From positions 1-34,463 of the forward strand of contig NZ_JAFBDO010000011.1 of the NCBI RefSeq assembly GCF_016908295.1: DNA of 34,463 bases, in the 5' to 3' direction. Below are positions 7,520 to 16,568 of this stretch, one piece after another. The notes under the pieces were generated by a model that saw only the letters and a list, made by a program, of their open reading frames with translations, was not told the origin of the DNA and did not search any database. The position numbers and the translations under genes were made by a program. The DNA is from Thalassobacillus pellis (GTDB lineage Bacteria; Bacillota; Bacilli; Bacillales; Halobacillaceae). Each line of letters starts with the position of its first letter. Position 1 is the stretch's first letter.

Positions 7520-10500
7520 ATGCAAGGGATAAAAAAATATTTGCATGCCCAGGATGATATTCAATCATTGATTTCAGGTTTTTCCTCGGGAATGCAGGAA
7601 CAGATGGTTGCCGGTTTATCGGGAGCTGCCAGAAGTACGCTCGTATCCATTATCAATCAATCGCTGGATCGGCCTGTTTTGCTTGTTACGCATCAGCTTG
7701 TTCAGGCCCAGCAATTGTACGAGGATATCCAGGAAATAACGGATGAGGGGGACAAGGTCCACCTCTACCCTGTAAATGAACTGATCGCCTCAGAAATAGC
7801 CATTGCAAGTCCAGAGCTCAAAAGCCAGCGGATTGATGCCTTAAGCAAATGGTTTGAGCAGGGATCCGGAATTTTAGTGGCACCTGTAGCTGCCTTGAAA
7901 CGACTGCTTCCTCCTAAATCCTATTGGGAAAACTATCGTCTCCATTTCAAAGTTGGGGAGGATATAAATGTAGAAGCATATCTTGAAAAACTGGTGGAAA
8001 TGGGATATGAACGCTCAAGTATGGTGGCTTCACCTGGGGAATTCAGTATCCGCGGAGGAATTATGGATATCTATCCTCTTACTGCTGAGTTTCCATATCG
8101 TATAGAATTGTTTGATACAGAAGTAGATTCTATCCGGACGTTCGATTCTGAAAACCAGCGTTCACTTGACAAAGTGGACGAAGCTGCTATTACTCCTGCA
8201 ACAGAATTACTAATAACAGAAGAAGATTTTACCCGAGCCTCTCATCGTCTAGGAGAGGCCTTGAGTCATTCCCTGAAACATTTGAACAAGGCCGAAGCCA
8301 AGCAAACCCTGAATGATGTGACGGAACATGACCTTGAACGCCTGGAGCAGCGTGAACGATTTCAGGAAATGTATAAATATATTGGACTCTATTATGACCA
8401 GCCAGAAGGATTGCTAGATTACTTGCCGGAAAATGGGTTACTAGTCATTGATGAAATGAGCAGGATACAGGAAACTGCCAATCGTCTTGATCAGGAAGAA
8501 GCAGAATGGTATCAAAGCCTCCTGGAAGCGAATCAAATCGTCCGTGACCTGTCGATTTCTTATGATTGGCAAGACGTTTGGAGCAGCATTAAGCAGCCTC
8601 GCCTTTATTTATCTGTTTTTCTAAGGCATATTCCTAATACCCATCCAGAAAATGTCGTGAACGTTTCCTGCAGGCAAATGCAGCAGTTTCATGGACAGAT
8701 GAATTTATTAAAAAATGAAATGGACCGTTGGGATAAGCAGCATTTTTCCGTCATAATCATGGTGCCGAGTGAAACACGAGCAGAAAAAGTACAATCTGTC
8801 CTTGATGATTATGACATGGAGGCTGTTATTTCGAAGCATGAACCTGAGCTGCCCGTGTCAAAGCCGACGATCATGATCGGAAACATCAGCAGTGGGTTTG
8901 AGCTGCCGATGCACAAGCTTGCAGTTTTGACTGAAAATGAGCTGTTCAAAAAGAAATCAAGCAAGCCGAAACGCAGACAGAAAATTTCCAATGCAGAGCG
9001 GATTAAAAATTACCAGGAATTGAAGGTCGGAGATTATGTTGTCCACGCTAACCACGGGATCGGAAAATACCTTGGTGTGGAAACATTGACAATGAATGGC
9101 CTTCATCGTGATTTCCTGCTCGTCAAATACTCTGGCAATGATAAATTATATGTCCCGATTGAACAGATCGATCTGATCCAGAAATATGTAGGCTCTGAAG
9201 GGAAAGAGCCGAAAGTCTATAAGCTTGGCGGCAGTGAATGGGGCAAAGTGAAACGGAAGGTCCAGTCTTCTGTAGAGGACATTGCAGATGACCTGATCAA
9301 ACTCTATGCCGAAAGGGAAGCATCCAAAGGTCATGCCTTCCAGGAAGATAGCGAGCTGCAGCGCGAATTCGAAGCTTCTTTCCCTTATCAGGAAACAGAA
9401 GACCAGCTGCAATGTATCGAGGAAATCAAGGTTGATATGGAAAAAATCCGGCCAATGGATCGACTGCTTTGTGGGGATGTCGGATATGGAAAAACGGAAG
9501 TGGCGATCCGGGCTGCCTTCAAGGCCGTTGCCGAGGGCAAACAGGTGGCTATCCTTGTGCCGACGACCATTCTTGCTCAACAGCACTATGAAACGATTCA
9601 GGAGCGGTTCCAGGACTTTCCTATCAATATCGGACTGTTAAGCAGGTTCCGTACAAAGAAGCAGCAGAAAGAAACTATTGACCAGATGAAAAAGGGCCAA
9701 GTGGATGTCGTCATTGGAACGCACCGGATTCTATCGAAGGATTCAAAATTCCAGGATCTTGGCTTATTGATCGTGGACGAAGAACAGCGCTTTGGGGTAA
9801 AACACAAGGAAAAAATCAAGCAAATGAAGACGAATGTCGATGTCCTCACGCTTACAGCTACACCGATACCTCGGACGCTGCACATGTCGATGCTCGGGGT
9901 AAGGGATTTATCTGTCATCGAAACACCACCCGAAAACCGTTTTCCGATACAGACATATGTTCTTGAGTATAATCCTGTGTTTATGCGCGAAGCGATTGAA
10001 CGGGAAATGGCAAGGGGCGGACAGGTTTTTTTCTTATTTAATCGTGTAGAAAACATTGAACGGATGGCAGAGGAAATAGCTGCATTGGTCCCAGAGGCAA
10101 GAGTCACTGCTGCTCATGGCCAAATGAATGAAACAACACTGGAGAACGTGATGTTTTCCTTCCTGGAAGGCGAGTTCGACGTATTGGTCAGTACAACAAT
10201 CATTGAAACAGGTGTTGATATTCCGAATGTCAATACGCTGATTGTCTATGACGCTGATAAGATGGGCCTCAGCCAGCTATACCAGCTCCGGGGCCGTGTC
10301 GGTCGTTCTAACCGTGTCGCCTATGCTTATTTTACTTATCAGCGTGATAAAGTGCTGACAGAGGTAGCAGAGAAGCGTCTTCAGGCGATCAAGGAATTTA
10401 CAGAACTTGGGTCAGGCTTCAAGATTGCGATGCGCGATTTATCTATCCGGGGGGCAGGTAACCTGCTTGGTGCCCAGCAGCATGGATTCATTGATTCGGT

Positions 10501-11059
10501 TGGTTTCGACATGTATTCCCAGATGCTTAAGGATGCTATCGAAGCACGGAAGCAGGGTAAAGAACCAGAAGATATCCAGCCGTTCCAGGTAGAACTTGAT
10601 TTGCAGATCGATGCTTATTTGCCTGATACCTATATATTGGACGAAAAGCAGAAAATAGATATTTATAAACAATTCCAAGCCATTGACAGTGTGGAGGATA
10701 TCCATGATCTCCGTGACGAGGTGATTGACCGTTTTGGCGATTATCCGGATGAAGTGGAGAATCTGTTCCTTGTTTCATCTATGAAACTGAACGCCAAGCG
10801 TGCCAGAATTGAATCGATTTCTGAAAAGAAAAAGAAAATAGAACTGCTGATGGAAGCCGAGACAAGCCAGCAGATTGATGGCGCAAAGTTATTTGAGTAT
10901 GCCAACAGCTATGGAAGAATTGTCCAATTGGGCACGGAAGATCAGAAGCTGAAGGTTACTTTCCAATGGGATAAGAGTAATTATATCCGTCGTTATCAAG
11001 TGGTGGATGAGTTCATGCAGCGTCTGCCGGACATGCAGCGTGAAGCATCTACTGCTTAA
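7520..11059 (+). CDS. mfd: Transcription-repair coupling factor Mfd
   Basis: A 1179-residue ATP-driven DNA translocase that removes RNA polymerase stalled at lesions and recruits UvrA (B. subtilis Mfd is 1177). Order: UvrB-homology N-terminal modules (about 1-350), the RNA-polymerase interaction domain opening with GDYVVHANHGIGKYLG (about 503-518), a RecG-like superfamily 2 helicase core, and the C-terminal TRCF domain. The core shows Walker A GDVGYGKTE (about 651-659), Walker B DEEQ (about 752-755) and motif VI GRVGRS near 925. The ATG at 7520 is used because GGAGG lies eight bases upstream; an in-frame ATG at 7496 lacks one. It can be read through from the fin promoter. Confidence 0.97.
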   Translation: MQGIKKYLHAQDDIQSLISGFSSGMQEQMVAGLSGAARSTLVSIINQSLDRPVLLVTHQLVQAQQLYEDIQEITDEGDKVHLYPVNELIASEIAIASPELKSQRIDALSKWFEQGSGILVAPVAALKRLLPPKSYWENYRLHFKVGEDINVEAYLEKLVEMGYERSSMVASPGEFSIRGGIMDIYPLTAEFPYRIELFDTEVDSIRTFDSENQRSLDKVDEAAITPATELLITEEDFTRASHRLGEALSHSLKHLNKAEAKQTLNDVTEHDLERLEQRERFQEMYKYIGLYYDQPEGLLDYLPENGLLVIDEMSRIQETANRLDQEEAEWYQSLLEANQIVRDLSISYDWQDVWSSIKQPRLYLSVFLRHIPNTHPENVVNVSCRQMQQFHGQMNLLKNEMDRWDKQHFSVIIMVPSETRAEKVQSVLDDYDMEAVISKHEPELPVSKPTIMIGNISSGFELPMHKLAVLTENELFKKKSSKPKRRQKISNAERIKNYQELKVGDYVVHANHGIGKYLGVETLTMNGLHRDFLLVKYSGNDKLYVPIEQIDLIQKYVGSEGKEPKVYKLGGSEWGKVKRKVQSSVEDIADDLIKLYAEREASKGHAFQEDSELQREFEASFPYQETEDQLQCIEEIKVDMEKIRPMDRLLCGDVGYGKTEVAIRAAFKAVAEGKQVAILVPTTILAQQHYETIQERFQDFPINIGLLSRFRTKKQQKETIDQMKKGQVDVVIGTHRILSKDSKFQDLGLLIVDEEQRFGVKHKEKIKQMKTNVDVLTLTATPIPRTLHMSMLGVRDLSVIETPPENRFPIQTYVLEYNPVFMREAIEREMARGGQVFFLFNRVENIERMAEEIAALVPEARVTAAHGQMNETTLENVMFSFLEGEFDVLVSTTIIETGVDIPNVNTLIVYDADKMGLSQLYQLRGRVGRSNRVAYAYFTYQRDKVLTEVAEKRLQAIKEFTELGSGFKIAMRDLSIRGAGNLLGAQQHGFIDSVGFDMYSQMLKDAIEARKQGKEPEDIQPFQVELDLQIDAYLPDTYILDEKQKIDIYKQFQAIDSVEDIHDLRDEVIDRFGDYPDEVENLFLVSSMKLNAKRARIESISEKKKKIELLMEAETSQQIDGAKLFEYANSYGRIVQLGTEDQKLKVTFQWDKSNYIRRYQVVDEFMQRLPDMQREASTA

Positions 11060-11134
11060 CGGCTTTAAAGCAGAAATCCCTGATCAGATATAAGGCAACT
11101 GAAAAATGGAAGGTTTAGAAAAGGGATAATTTTG

Positions 11135-11176
11135 AAAAACGGTCTTTATGGATTTTTTTCCAGAGAGACCGTTTTT
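11135..11176 (+). terminator. Intrinsic terminator behind mfd
   Basis: A 10-bp stem AAAACGGTCT (11136-11145)/AGACCGTTTT (11166-11175), with a smaller TGG/CCA inner pairing. The arms end in A4 and T5, so it could work in both directions. Confidence 0.75.
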
Positions 11177-11216
11177 GTGTTTTAATGAAGGGAAAAACGT
11201 TCTTGAAAGCATACTT

Positions 11217-11325
11217 ACCGCCGGGGGAGAGCATTCTGGCAGCGAACGAGCATATTTCCATGCTGGCCGATCATATTCTGGTCAGCGGGCATCCGCCTGC
11301 AAGCGGTACGTGAGAATCAACAAAC
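11217..11325. repeat. Degenerate copy of the intergenic repeat seen at 17961
   Basis: This lies in the 489-base gene-free interval between mfd and spoVT. Bases 11285-11323 (GCGGGCATCCGCCTGCAAG, then GTGAGAATCAACAA) align closely with 18057-18101. The left half is rearranged, with a local hairpin GCTGGCC/GGTCAGC. A 62-codon open frame across it has no ribosome binding site or recognisable protein. The rest of the interval holds only the mfd terminator and the spoVT promoter. Confidence 0.55.
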
Positions 11326-11438
11326 AGCCCCTCTAGATAAGAAAGAAATTTAACAGTAACCTCCAAAGAGTTTCTCCTTTTTTTACCATGAAAAGGTTAA
11401 AAATTCTTTTTTTATTGGAAGAATTGGTAAGTGTGCAT

Positions 11439-11467
11439 GCATAGGTTTTTCCTGTTGATTCATACTA
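11439..11467 (+). promoter_or_regulatory. Sigma-G-type promoter of spoVT
   Basis: GCATA (11439-11443), 17 bases, CATACTA (11461-11467) fits the sigma-G consensus. Start near 11474. spoVT is a sigma-G gene in B. subtilis and its product then modulates other sigma-G genes. Confidence 0.7.
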
Positions 11468-11548
11468 AAGGCATCAATTGTAAAATGTAGTACCTTTTTC
11501 AGTAAGATATCTAAGGTCAATCATCAAGGAAAGTGAGGCTTCTCAGTT

Positions 11549-12085
11549 ATGAAAGCAACAGGAATAGTACGACGTATTGATGATTTGGGGAGAGTGGTCA
11601 TTCCTAAGGAAATCCGCAGAACCCTGCGGATCCGCGAAGGTGACCCACTGGAGATCTTTGTAGACCGTGAAGGTGAAGTCATTTTGAAGAAATATTCACC
11701 TATCAGTGAACTTGGGGATTTCGCAAAGGAATACGCGGACGCGTTATTTGATTCATTAGGCCAGCCGATATTGATTTGCGACCGCGATGAATTTATTGCT
11801 GTAGCTGGCGGATCCAAGAAAGAGTACTTGAACAAAAGCATCGGGCAGAAAATTGAACAGACGCTTGATAATCGTACCGTGTATACGGAAAAAAATGCTG
11901 GACAGGTTGAACTCGTCCAGGGTCGCGAAGAGTCGATTGCATCGTATGTAATTGCACCGATTATCGCACAAGGGGATCCTATTGGCTGTGTCGTCATTTA
12001 CTCGAAAGAAGGTCCTGCGCTTGGGGAAGTGGAAGCAAAATCAGTAGAGACTGCTGCAAGTTTCCTTGCCCGTCAAATGGAGTAG
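11549..12085 (+). CDS. spoVT: Stage V sporulation regulator SpoVT
   Basis: A 178-residue forespore transcription factor. The AbrB/SpoVT swapped-hairpin DNA-binding domain (about 1-50) has the family signature TGIVRRIDDLGRVVIPKEIR. A GAF-like domain (about 56-178) probably senses a small ligand. Length and sequence match B. subtilis SpoVT (178). AAGTGAGG lies about 10 bases before the ATG. It is a single-gene unit between its sigma-G-type promoter and a terminator. SpoVT activates or represses sigma-G-dependent genes and sets spore coat and germination properties. Confidence 0.96.
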   Translation: MKATGIVRRIDDLGRVVIPKEIRRTLRIREGDPLEIFVDREGEVILKKYSPISELGDFAKEYADALFDSLGQPILICDRDEFIAVAGGSKKEYLNKSIGQKIEQTLDNRTVYTEKNAGQVELVQGREESIASYVIAPIIAQGDPIGCVVIYSKEGPALGEVEAKSVETAASFLARQME

Positions 12086-12118
12086 GATTCCGCGTTTTTA
12101 TTCCATAATAGTTGGGGA

Positions 12119-12150
12119 AGCTGTATGGTGTATGTCATCATACGGCTTTT
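12119..12150 (+). terminator. Intrinsic terminator of spoVT
   Basis: Stem AGCTGTATG (12119-12127)/CATACGGCT (12139-12147), followed by Ts. Confidence 0.8.
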
Positions 12151-12188
12151 AATATGGACTTTTCTGTATGATACTAGCTTTCTTCCTG

Positions 12189-12197
12189 TGCTATAAT
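12189..12197 (+). promoter_or_regulatory. Candidate sigma-A promoter of yabM operon, extended -10
   Basis: TGC directly precedes a perfect TATAAT (12192-12197). No good -35 lies 17 bases upstream, so it depends on the extended -10. It could drive yabM-yabN-rqcP. Confidence 0.55.
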
Positions 12198-12229
12198 GGA
12201 TGTTAAGAATTTGGGAAAGGCGTCCTTAT

Positions 12230-13825
12230 ATGAACGACAACCAAAACATGAAACAATTTTTTAAGGGTGCTTTCATCCTGACGATGGCAGGCTTGATAAG
12301 CAAAATATTAAGTGCAGGATACCGGATTCCACTGCAGAACATCGCAGGGGATCTGGGCTTTTATATTTATCAGCAGATATACCCTTTCCTTGGGGTGGCT
12401 ATGGTTTTATCCTTGTACGGGTTTCCAGTTGCCGTTTCAAAGCTTGTGGCTGATTACAGGGAAGAAGGACGGAGTTTGTCCATTAAAGCGTTTTATGGTC
12501 CGGTCATTGGCGTGTTGCTTTTCTTTTGTGTGGGGATGTTTTTCGCCTTATATACACAGGCCGACGAGATAGCCGCCTTGATGGGTGATAAAAAGCTGAA
12601 CAGCCCATTGAAGGCGGCTGCCTATGTTTTTTTGGTCATTCCCGTAACATCACTTCTGCGCGGGGTGTTTCAGGGAGAGGGTGACATGAAGCCTACAGCC
12701 CTCTCGCAAATGGCAGAACAGCTGCTTCGGGTGGCTATTATCCTCCTTTCGGCTATTTATCTGATCGATCATACTGGAATTTATGGTATAGGCATTGGGG
12801 CAGCCTTTGGGTCGATCGCCGGCACTTTGACGGCAGGAGTATTCCTGACGGCTGTGTTCCTGAAAAAAAAGCCGTGGCAGCGCGTAGATCAACGGCAGGT
12901 GTCTTTTTTTTATTATATAAAGACAATTTTTTTATACGGCGTATTTATCTGTCTGAATTATATGTTTTTGCTGCTGATCCAGATGGTAGACGCATTGACA
13001 CTTGTTCCTGCGTTGGAAAACTTCGGGGTTGAAACAGACATTGCACGAGTGATGAAGGGCGTGTTCGACAGAGGTCAGCCATTGATCCAGCTGGGAACAG
13101 TTCTTGGTTCCTCACTTGCCCTGGCCTTGATTCCGACTATTACTGCCAAACGTATGGAAGAGCATCCAGACACATTCCAAAGTCATCTTCAATCTGCATT
13201 AAAGGCAAGCCTGTATATTGCATCTGGAGCGACAGTAGGATTAATCGTGTTGTTTCCTTATGTCAATATCCTGTTATTTCAGGATGCAAGCGGGACAGAA
13301 GCGTTAAGGGTCTTGATGGCTGTCATTTTGCTCGGTTCATTAGCTATTACGACCTCTTCCATTCTGCAAGGGCTGGATATGATTTATTTTACAGCTGGTG
13401 CAGTATTGGCTGGGGTATCAGTGAAATGGGGAATGAATTATTTACTCGTCCCAATCTTCGGTCTTACTGGAGCAGCCTCTGCTTCCGTGTTAGGCGCAGG
13501 TGTAATGTTAGCTCTTAACGTCAGGCGGATGCACAAGCGAATACCAAAGAAGATCTGGCATACGCTGCCTTATGCTAAATTGGCGATGTCGCTTGCGGGA
13601 ATGGTCGGGATATTGATTGCAGCCATAACAGTGGAATCACTTTTTCTGAATCTGGCTTCCCGGATCAGTATTTTAGTATTCACACTGGCAGTTACCTTGG
13701 CAGGTGCAAGCATTTTTTTTGTTATATTGGTGATAAATGGGGGACTACATGAACGGGAAGTTAAGCAGCTGCCACATGGAGAATGGATCCATCACAGGCT
13801 TATAAGGGGGAAACGGAATGGGTAA
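12230..13825 (+). CDS. yabM: Polysaccharide/lipid flippase-like membrane protein YabM (SpoVB/MurJ-like, MOP superfamily)
   Basis: A 531-residue polytopic membrane protein with about 14 hydrophobic segments spread along its length. The N-terminal KGAFILTMAGLISKILSAGYR and QNIAGDLGFYIYQQIYPFLG are typical of the SpoVB-type branch of MOP flippases, which move lipid-linked wall precursors across the membrane. B. subtilis YabM at this position is a relative of SpoVB; its exact substrate is not established to my knowledge. The ATG at 12230 follows GGAAAGG at about ten bases. The stop overlaps the yabN start by eight bases, implying translational coupling. Confidence 0.88.
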   Translation: MNDNQNMKQFFKGAFILTMAGLISKILSAGYRIPLQNIAGDLGFYIYQQIYPFLGVAMVLSLYGFPVAVSKLVADYREEGRSLSIKAFYGPVIGVLLFFCVGMFFALYTQADEIAALMGDKKLNSPLKAAAYVFLVIPVTSLLRGVFQGEGDMKPTALSQMAEQLLRVAIILLSAIYLIDHTGIYGIGIGAAFGSIAGTLTAGVFLTAVFLKKKPWQRVDQRQVSFFYYIKTIFLYGVFICLNYMFLLLIQMVDALTLVPALENFGVETDIARVMKGVFDRGQPLIQLGTVLGSSLALALIPTITAKRMEEHPDTFQSHLQSALKASLYIASGATVGLIVLFPYVNILLFQDASGTEALRVLMAVILLGSLAITTSSILQGLDMIYFTAGAVLAGVSVKWGMNYLLVPIFGLTGAASASVLGAGVMLALNVRRMHKRIPKKIWHTLPYAKLAMSLAGMVGILIAAITVESLFLNLASRISILVFTLAVTLAGASIFFVILVINGGLHEREVKQLPHGEWIHHRLIRGKRNG

Positions 13826-15269
13826 GATTGACATTATCGGGCTAGGAGCTGGCGATATCGACCAGCTTCCATTAGGAATATACAAAAAGCTCCAAAGCAG
13901 CTCAGGTCACCTGCATGTCAGGACGTCTGAGCATCCTGTCCTCAATCAATTGCAGGAAGAAGGAATTCAATTTCAAAGTTTCGATGAAATTTATGAAAAA
14001 TATAATCAGTTTGACTCCGTCTATCAGCACATTGTAAAGTCTCTTGTCGAATCAGCCAAGAGTCATGACATCGTGTATGCCGTGCCCGGGCACCCGATGC
14101 TTGCTGAACGTACTGTACAGCTGTTGCTTGAAAAAGAAAGTCAAGGGATAGTTGAGGTTACAATTTCCGGTGGGCACAGTTATTTGGATGATATGTTTGC
14201 ATCCCTTAGAATTGACCCGATTGAAGGTTTTCAGTTCATCGATGCTACCTCGTTTGATAGGGAACAGCTCCAATACACCGGACATATCGTTTTTTCACAA
14301 GTATATGATGCGATGATAGCCTCCGAAGTCAAACTGACCTTACTAGATGATTTGCCTCCGGATCACCCGGTAACAATCGTTACAGCAGCGGGGAGTAAGG
14401 GGGAGCAAACATGGACGGTCGCTTTAGAGGAACTCGACAGGTCGGTTCAGCTTGATAATCTCACGAGCGTATATGTACCTCCAGTGAGTCCTGCTTCGTT
14501 AAATCACAAATTTTTCCGTCTGCGTGAAGTTATCCGGACATTGCGTGGACCTGATGGATGTCCTTGGGATAAAAAACAGACTCATGAATCTTTACGCAAG
14601 TATCTAATTGAAGAAGCATATGAATTCATAGACGCTGTGAATGAACTTGATGAGGAAGGAATGGTGGAAGAGCTTGGCGATGTGCTGCTGCAAGTGATGC
14701 TCCACAGTCAAATCGGAGAGGATGAAGGATTTTTTACCATTGATGACGTAATAGTATCCATAACGGAAAAAATGATCCGTCGTCACCCTCATGTATTCAG
14801 TGACGTAACCGCTGAAACGACCGAAGAAGTCCTTACTAATTGGGATGCAATCAAGCAACAGGAAAAGCAGAACAAGCCATCCTCTCTCCTCGATGATGTC
14901 CCTGCAAGTTTTCCTGCACTTTTGCAGGCGGAAGACATTCAGAAAAAGGCAGCCAAAGTCGGCTTTGACTGGCCGGAAGCTGAACCCGTCTGGAATAAAG
15001 TGGAGGAGGAATGGGAAGAGTTTAACGAGGCAAGACTTAACAACGACAATAGCGAGATGGAGAAGGAGTTCGGTGATCTTCTGTTTGCAATGGTCAATCT
15101 GGCACGCCATTATAAAATCAATTCCGAGACCGCTTTGCAGGGTACAAATGAAAAGTTCCGTAAACGATTCCGGTTTATGGAAGAAAAAGCTGGTGAAGCT
15201 GGAGAGGACATGGGTAAGCTTTCCCTGGAAACAATGGAGCAATGGTGGAACGAAGCGAAATATAACTGA
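13818..15269 (+). CDS. yabN: YabN: tetrapyrrole methylase-like domain fused to MazG NTP pyrophosphohydrolase
   Basis: A 483-residue two-domain protein. The N-terminal part (about 1-220) is a SAM-dependent tetrapyrrole-methylase-like fold with GLGAGDIDQLPLGIY near residue 7 and VPGHPMLAERTV near 93. The C-terminal part is MazG: two helical halves, the first with EEAYEFIDAVNELDEEGMVEELGDV and the second with EWEEFNEARL followed by EKEFGDLLFAMVNLA. MazG hydrolyses non-canonical or excess nucleoside triphosphates. The role of the methylase-like half is unknown. It overlaps yabM and is 18 bases from rqcP, within one operon. Confidence 0.93.
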   Translation: MGKIDIIGLGAGDIDQLPLGIYKKLQSSSGHLHVRTSEHPVLNQLQEEGIQFQSFDEIYEKYNQFDSVYQHIVKSLVESAKSHDIVYAVPGHPMLAERTVQLLLEKESQGIVEVTISGGHSYLDDMFASLRIDPIEGFQFIDATSFDREQLQYTGHIVFSQVYDAMIASEVKLTLLDDLPPDHPVTIVTAAGSKGEQTWTVALEELDRSVQLDNLTSVYVPPVSPASLNHKFFRLREVIRTLRGPDGCPWDKKQTHESLRKYLIEEAYEFIDAVNELDEEGMVEELGDVLLQVMLHSQIGEDEGFFTIDDVIVSITEKMIRRHPHVFSDVTAETTEEVLTNWDAIKQQEKQNKPSSLLDDVPASFPALLQAEDIQKKAAKVGFDWPEAEPVWNKVEEEWEEFNEARLNNDNSEMEKEFGDLLFAMVNLARHYKINSETALQGTNEKFRKRFRFMEEKAGEAGEDMGKLSLETMEQWWNEAKYN

Positions 15270-15287
15270 CAAAGGGGATTATTCTAT

Positions 15288-15551
15288 ATGCGTTTAGATA
15301 AGTTTCTTAAGATTTCCCGGTTGATCAAACGAAGGACTCTGGCGAAGGATGTAGCAGATCAAGGCCGGATTACAGTCAATGGAAACCAGGCAAAAGCGGC
15401 CACCAACATCAAAGTGGGTGATGTACTGGTCATCCAGTTTGGCCAAAAGGTTTTGACACTGGAAGTGCAGTCATTGCGTGAAAATGTCAAAAAAGACGAA
15501 GCCGCTACATTGTATAAAATCGTAAAAGAAGAAGCTGTCCAACAGTCTTAA
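15288..15551 (+). CDS. rqcP: RqcP (YabO), S4-domain ribosome quality-control factor
   Basis: An 87-residue, almost pure S4 RNA-binding domain (MRLDKFLKISRLIKRRTLAKD at the start, VNGNQAKAATNIKVGD in the middle), the length of the B. subtilis protein. RqcP joins RqcH and stalled 50S subunits and helps extend C-terminal polyalanine tails on arrested nascent chains. AAAGGGG lies before the ATG. The stop overlaps the start of a strong terminator, so this ends the yabM-yabN-rqcP unit. Confidence 0.94.
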   Translation: MRLDKFLKISRLIKRRTLAKDVADQGRITVNGNQAKAATNIKVGDVLVIQFGQKVLTLEVQSLRENVKKDEAATLYKIVKEEAVQQS

Positions 15552-15578
15552 CCATTCCACATTCAGGAATGGTTTTTT
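15550..15578 (+). terminator. Intrinsic terminator of rqcP
   Basis: Perfect 9-bp stem AACCATTCC (15550-15558)/GGAATGGTT (15566-15574) with a T run; the first A's belong to the rqcP stop codon. Confidence 0.9.
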
Positions 15579-15615
15579 TGAACCAACATACAGTTCTGGT
15601 CCTCCGTAAAGAAAG

Positions 15616-15644
15616 TTCTAATCCATCTTCCTGGTGCATAGGTT
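15616..15644 (+). promoter_or_regulatory. Possible sigma-E promoter of yabP-yabQ
   Basis: TTCTAAT (15616-15622), 14 bases, CATAGGTT (15637-15644) resembles the mother-cell sigma-E consensus (kmATAtt, 14-15, CATAcanT) only partly. It is proposed because yabP and yabQ are sigma-E genes in B. subtilis and a terminator isolates them from rqcP. Confidence 0.4.
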
Positions 15645-15668
15645 GTACTAAGGGAAGGGGGATTAATT

Positions 15669-15968
15669 ATGGAGTACTATGAGAAGGATGCGAACTTGCG
15701 TGGACAAGCTGAACATCACGTGAGAATGAATAATAGACGTAATTTAGAAATCACCGGGGTGAAAGAAGTCGACAGTTTCGATAATGAAGAGTTTCTTTTG
15801 CAGACCAACATGGGCTACCTGGTGATCCGCGGTGAAAATCTCCAGATGAAAAACCTTGATGTTGAACAGGGGCTGGTCGCGATTAAGGGGAAAGTATATG
15901 AGCTGAGCTATCTGGATGAAAACCATGCGGAGAAAGCTAAAGGAATCTTTAGCAAGCTATTCAAATGA
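15669..15968 (+). CDS. yabP: Spore cortex protein YabP
   Basis: A 99-residue YabP/YqfC-family protein, with LEITGVKEVDSFDNEEFLLQTNMG matching the conserved core. It has no signal peptide or membrane segment. In B. subtilis YabP and YabQ are mother-cell proteins; YabQ is needed for spore cortex formation and YabP lies in the same operon. A GGGGG-type ribosome binding site sits about eight bases before the ATG. The last codons overlap the yabQ start (ATGA), so the two are translationally coupled. Confidence 0.92.
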   Translation: MEYYEKDANLRGQAEHHVRMNNRRNLEITGVKEVDSFDNEEFLLQTNMGYLVIRGENLQMKNLDVEQGLVAIKGKVYELSYLDENHAEKAKGIFSKLFK

Positions 15969-16555
15969 CGCTGACAACCCAATTCCTCGCAATTATCAGC
16001 ATGATCGCTGGGGGAATCTATCTTGGGGCAGCAATTGACACGCTGAAACGATTTGAAAAATGGTACCGCAAACGAACGCTGATGAACTATGCCATTGTCA
16101 TCAGCTTTTGGCTTTTACAAGTGTTTATGCTGTTTTTTTTGTTATATCAGGTCAATTACGGAGAGTTGCGACTGTATATCTTTCTTGCTGTCTTGTGCGG
16201 TTATGCAGGGTACAAAGGACTTTTCCAGCATGTTTATGTAAGAGTGCTCGAATGGTGGATCCGAATGGTCAAAGGGCTGATCAAGTTCTTTTCCCGTTGT
16301 TTCCAGATGTTCATTGTCACCCCTTTTCAGTGGATCTGGAAAGTGACTTTTGGTTTATTGAAATGGGTTTCAGGTATATTACTCGCGGGTATGCTGCTTA
16401 TAGTCCGTGTCATTTGGTGGCCGCTCAGGCTTGTGTTCCTCCTCATCTGGAAACTCATTCCGGAAAACATGAAAAAATACTTACACACAGCAGCAGGATT
16501 TTGCTGTAAAATAAAGAATAGAATAATAAGTTGGTGGAAATTATTGAGAAGATAA
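15965..16555 (+). CDS. yabQ: Spore cortex biosynthesis membrane protein YabQ
   Basis: A 196-residue hydrophobic protein with predicted membrane segments near residues 5-25, 40-62, 67-85, 112-130 and 133-165, and many Trp and basic residues near the C-terminus. It matches the YabQ family, which localises to the forespore outer membrane and is required for the cortex. The start is fixed by the ATGA overlap with yabP. divIC follows after 13 bases, so yabP-yabQ-divIC can be read as one unit, as in B. subtilis. Confidence 0.9.
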   Translation: MTLTTQFLAIISMIAGGIYLGAAIDTLKRFEKWYRKRTLMNYAIVISFWLLQVFMLFFLLYQVNYGELRLYIFLAVLCGYAGYKGLFQHVYVRVLEWWIRMVKGLIKFFSRCFQMFIVTPFQWIWKVTFGLLKWVSGILLAGMLLIVRVIWWPLRLVFLLIWKLIPENMKKYLHTAAGFCCKIKNRIISWWKLLRR

Positions 16556-16568
16556 GGGGGTAAAAGCG

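Noticed and set aside
11148-11336. 62-codon frame between mfd and spoVT
   Set aside because: It starts inside the mfd terminator, crosses a degenerate repeat, has no ribosome binding site and resembles no protein I know.
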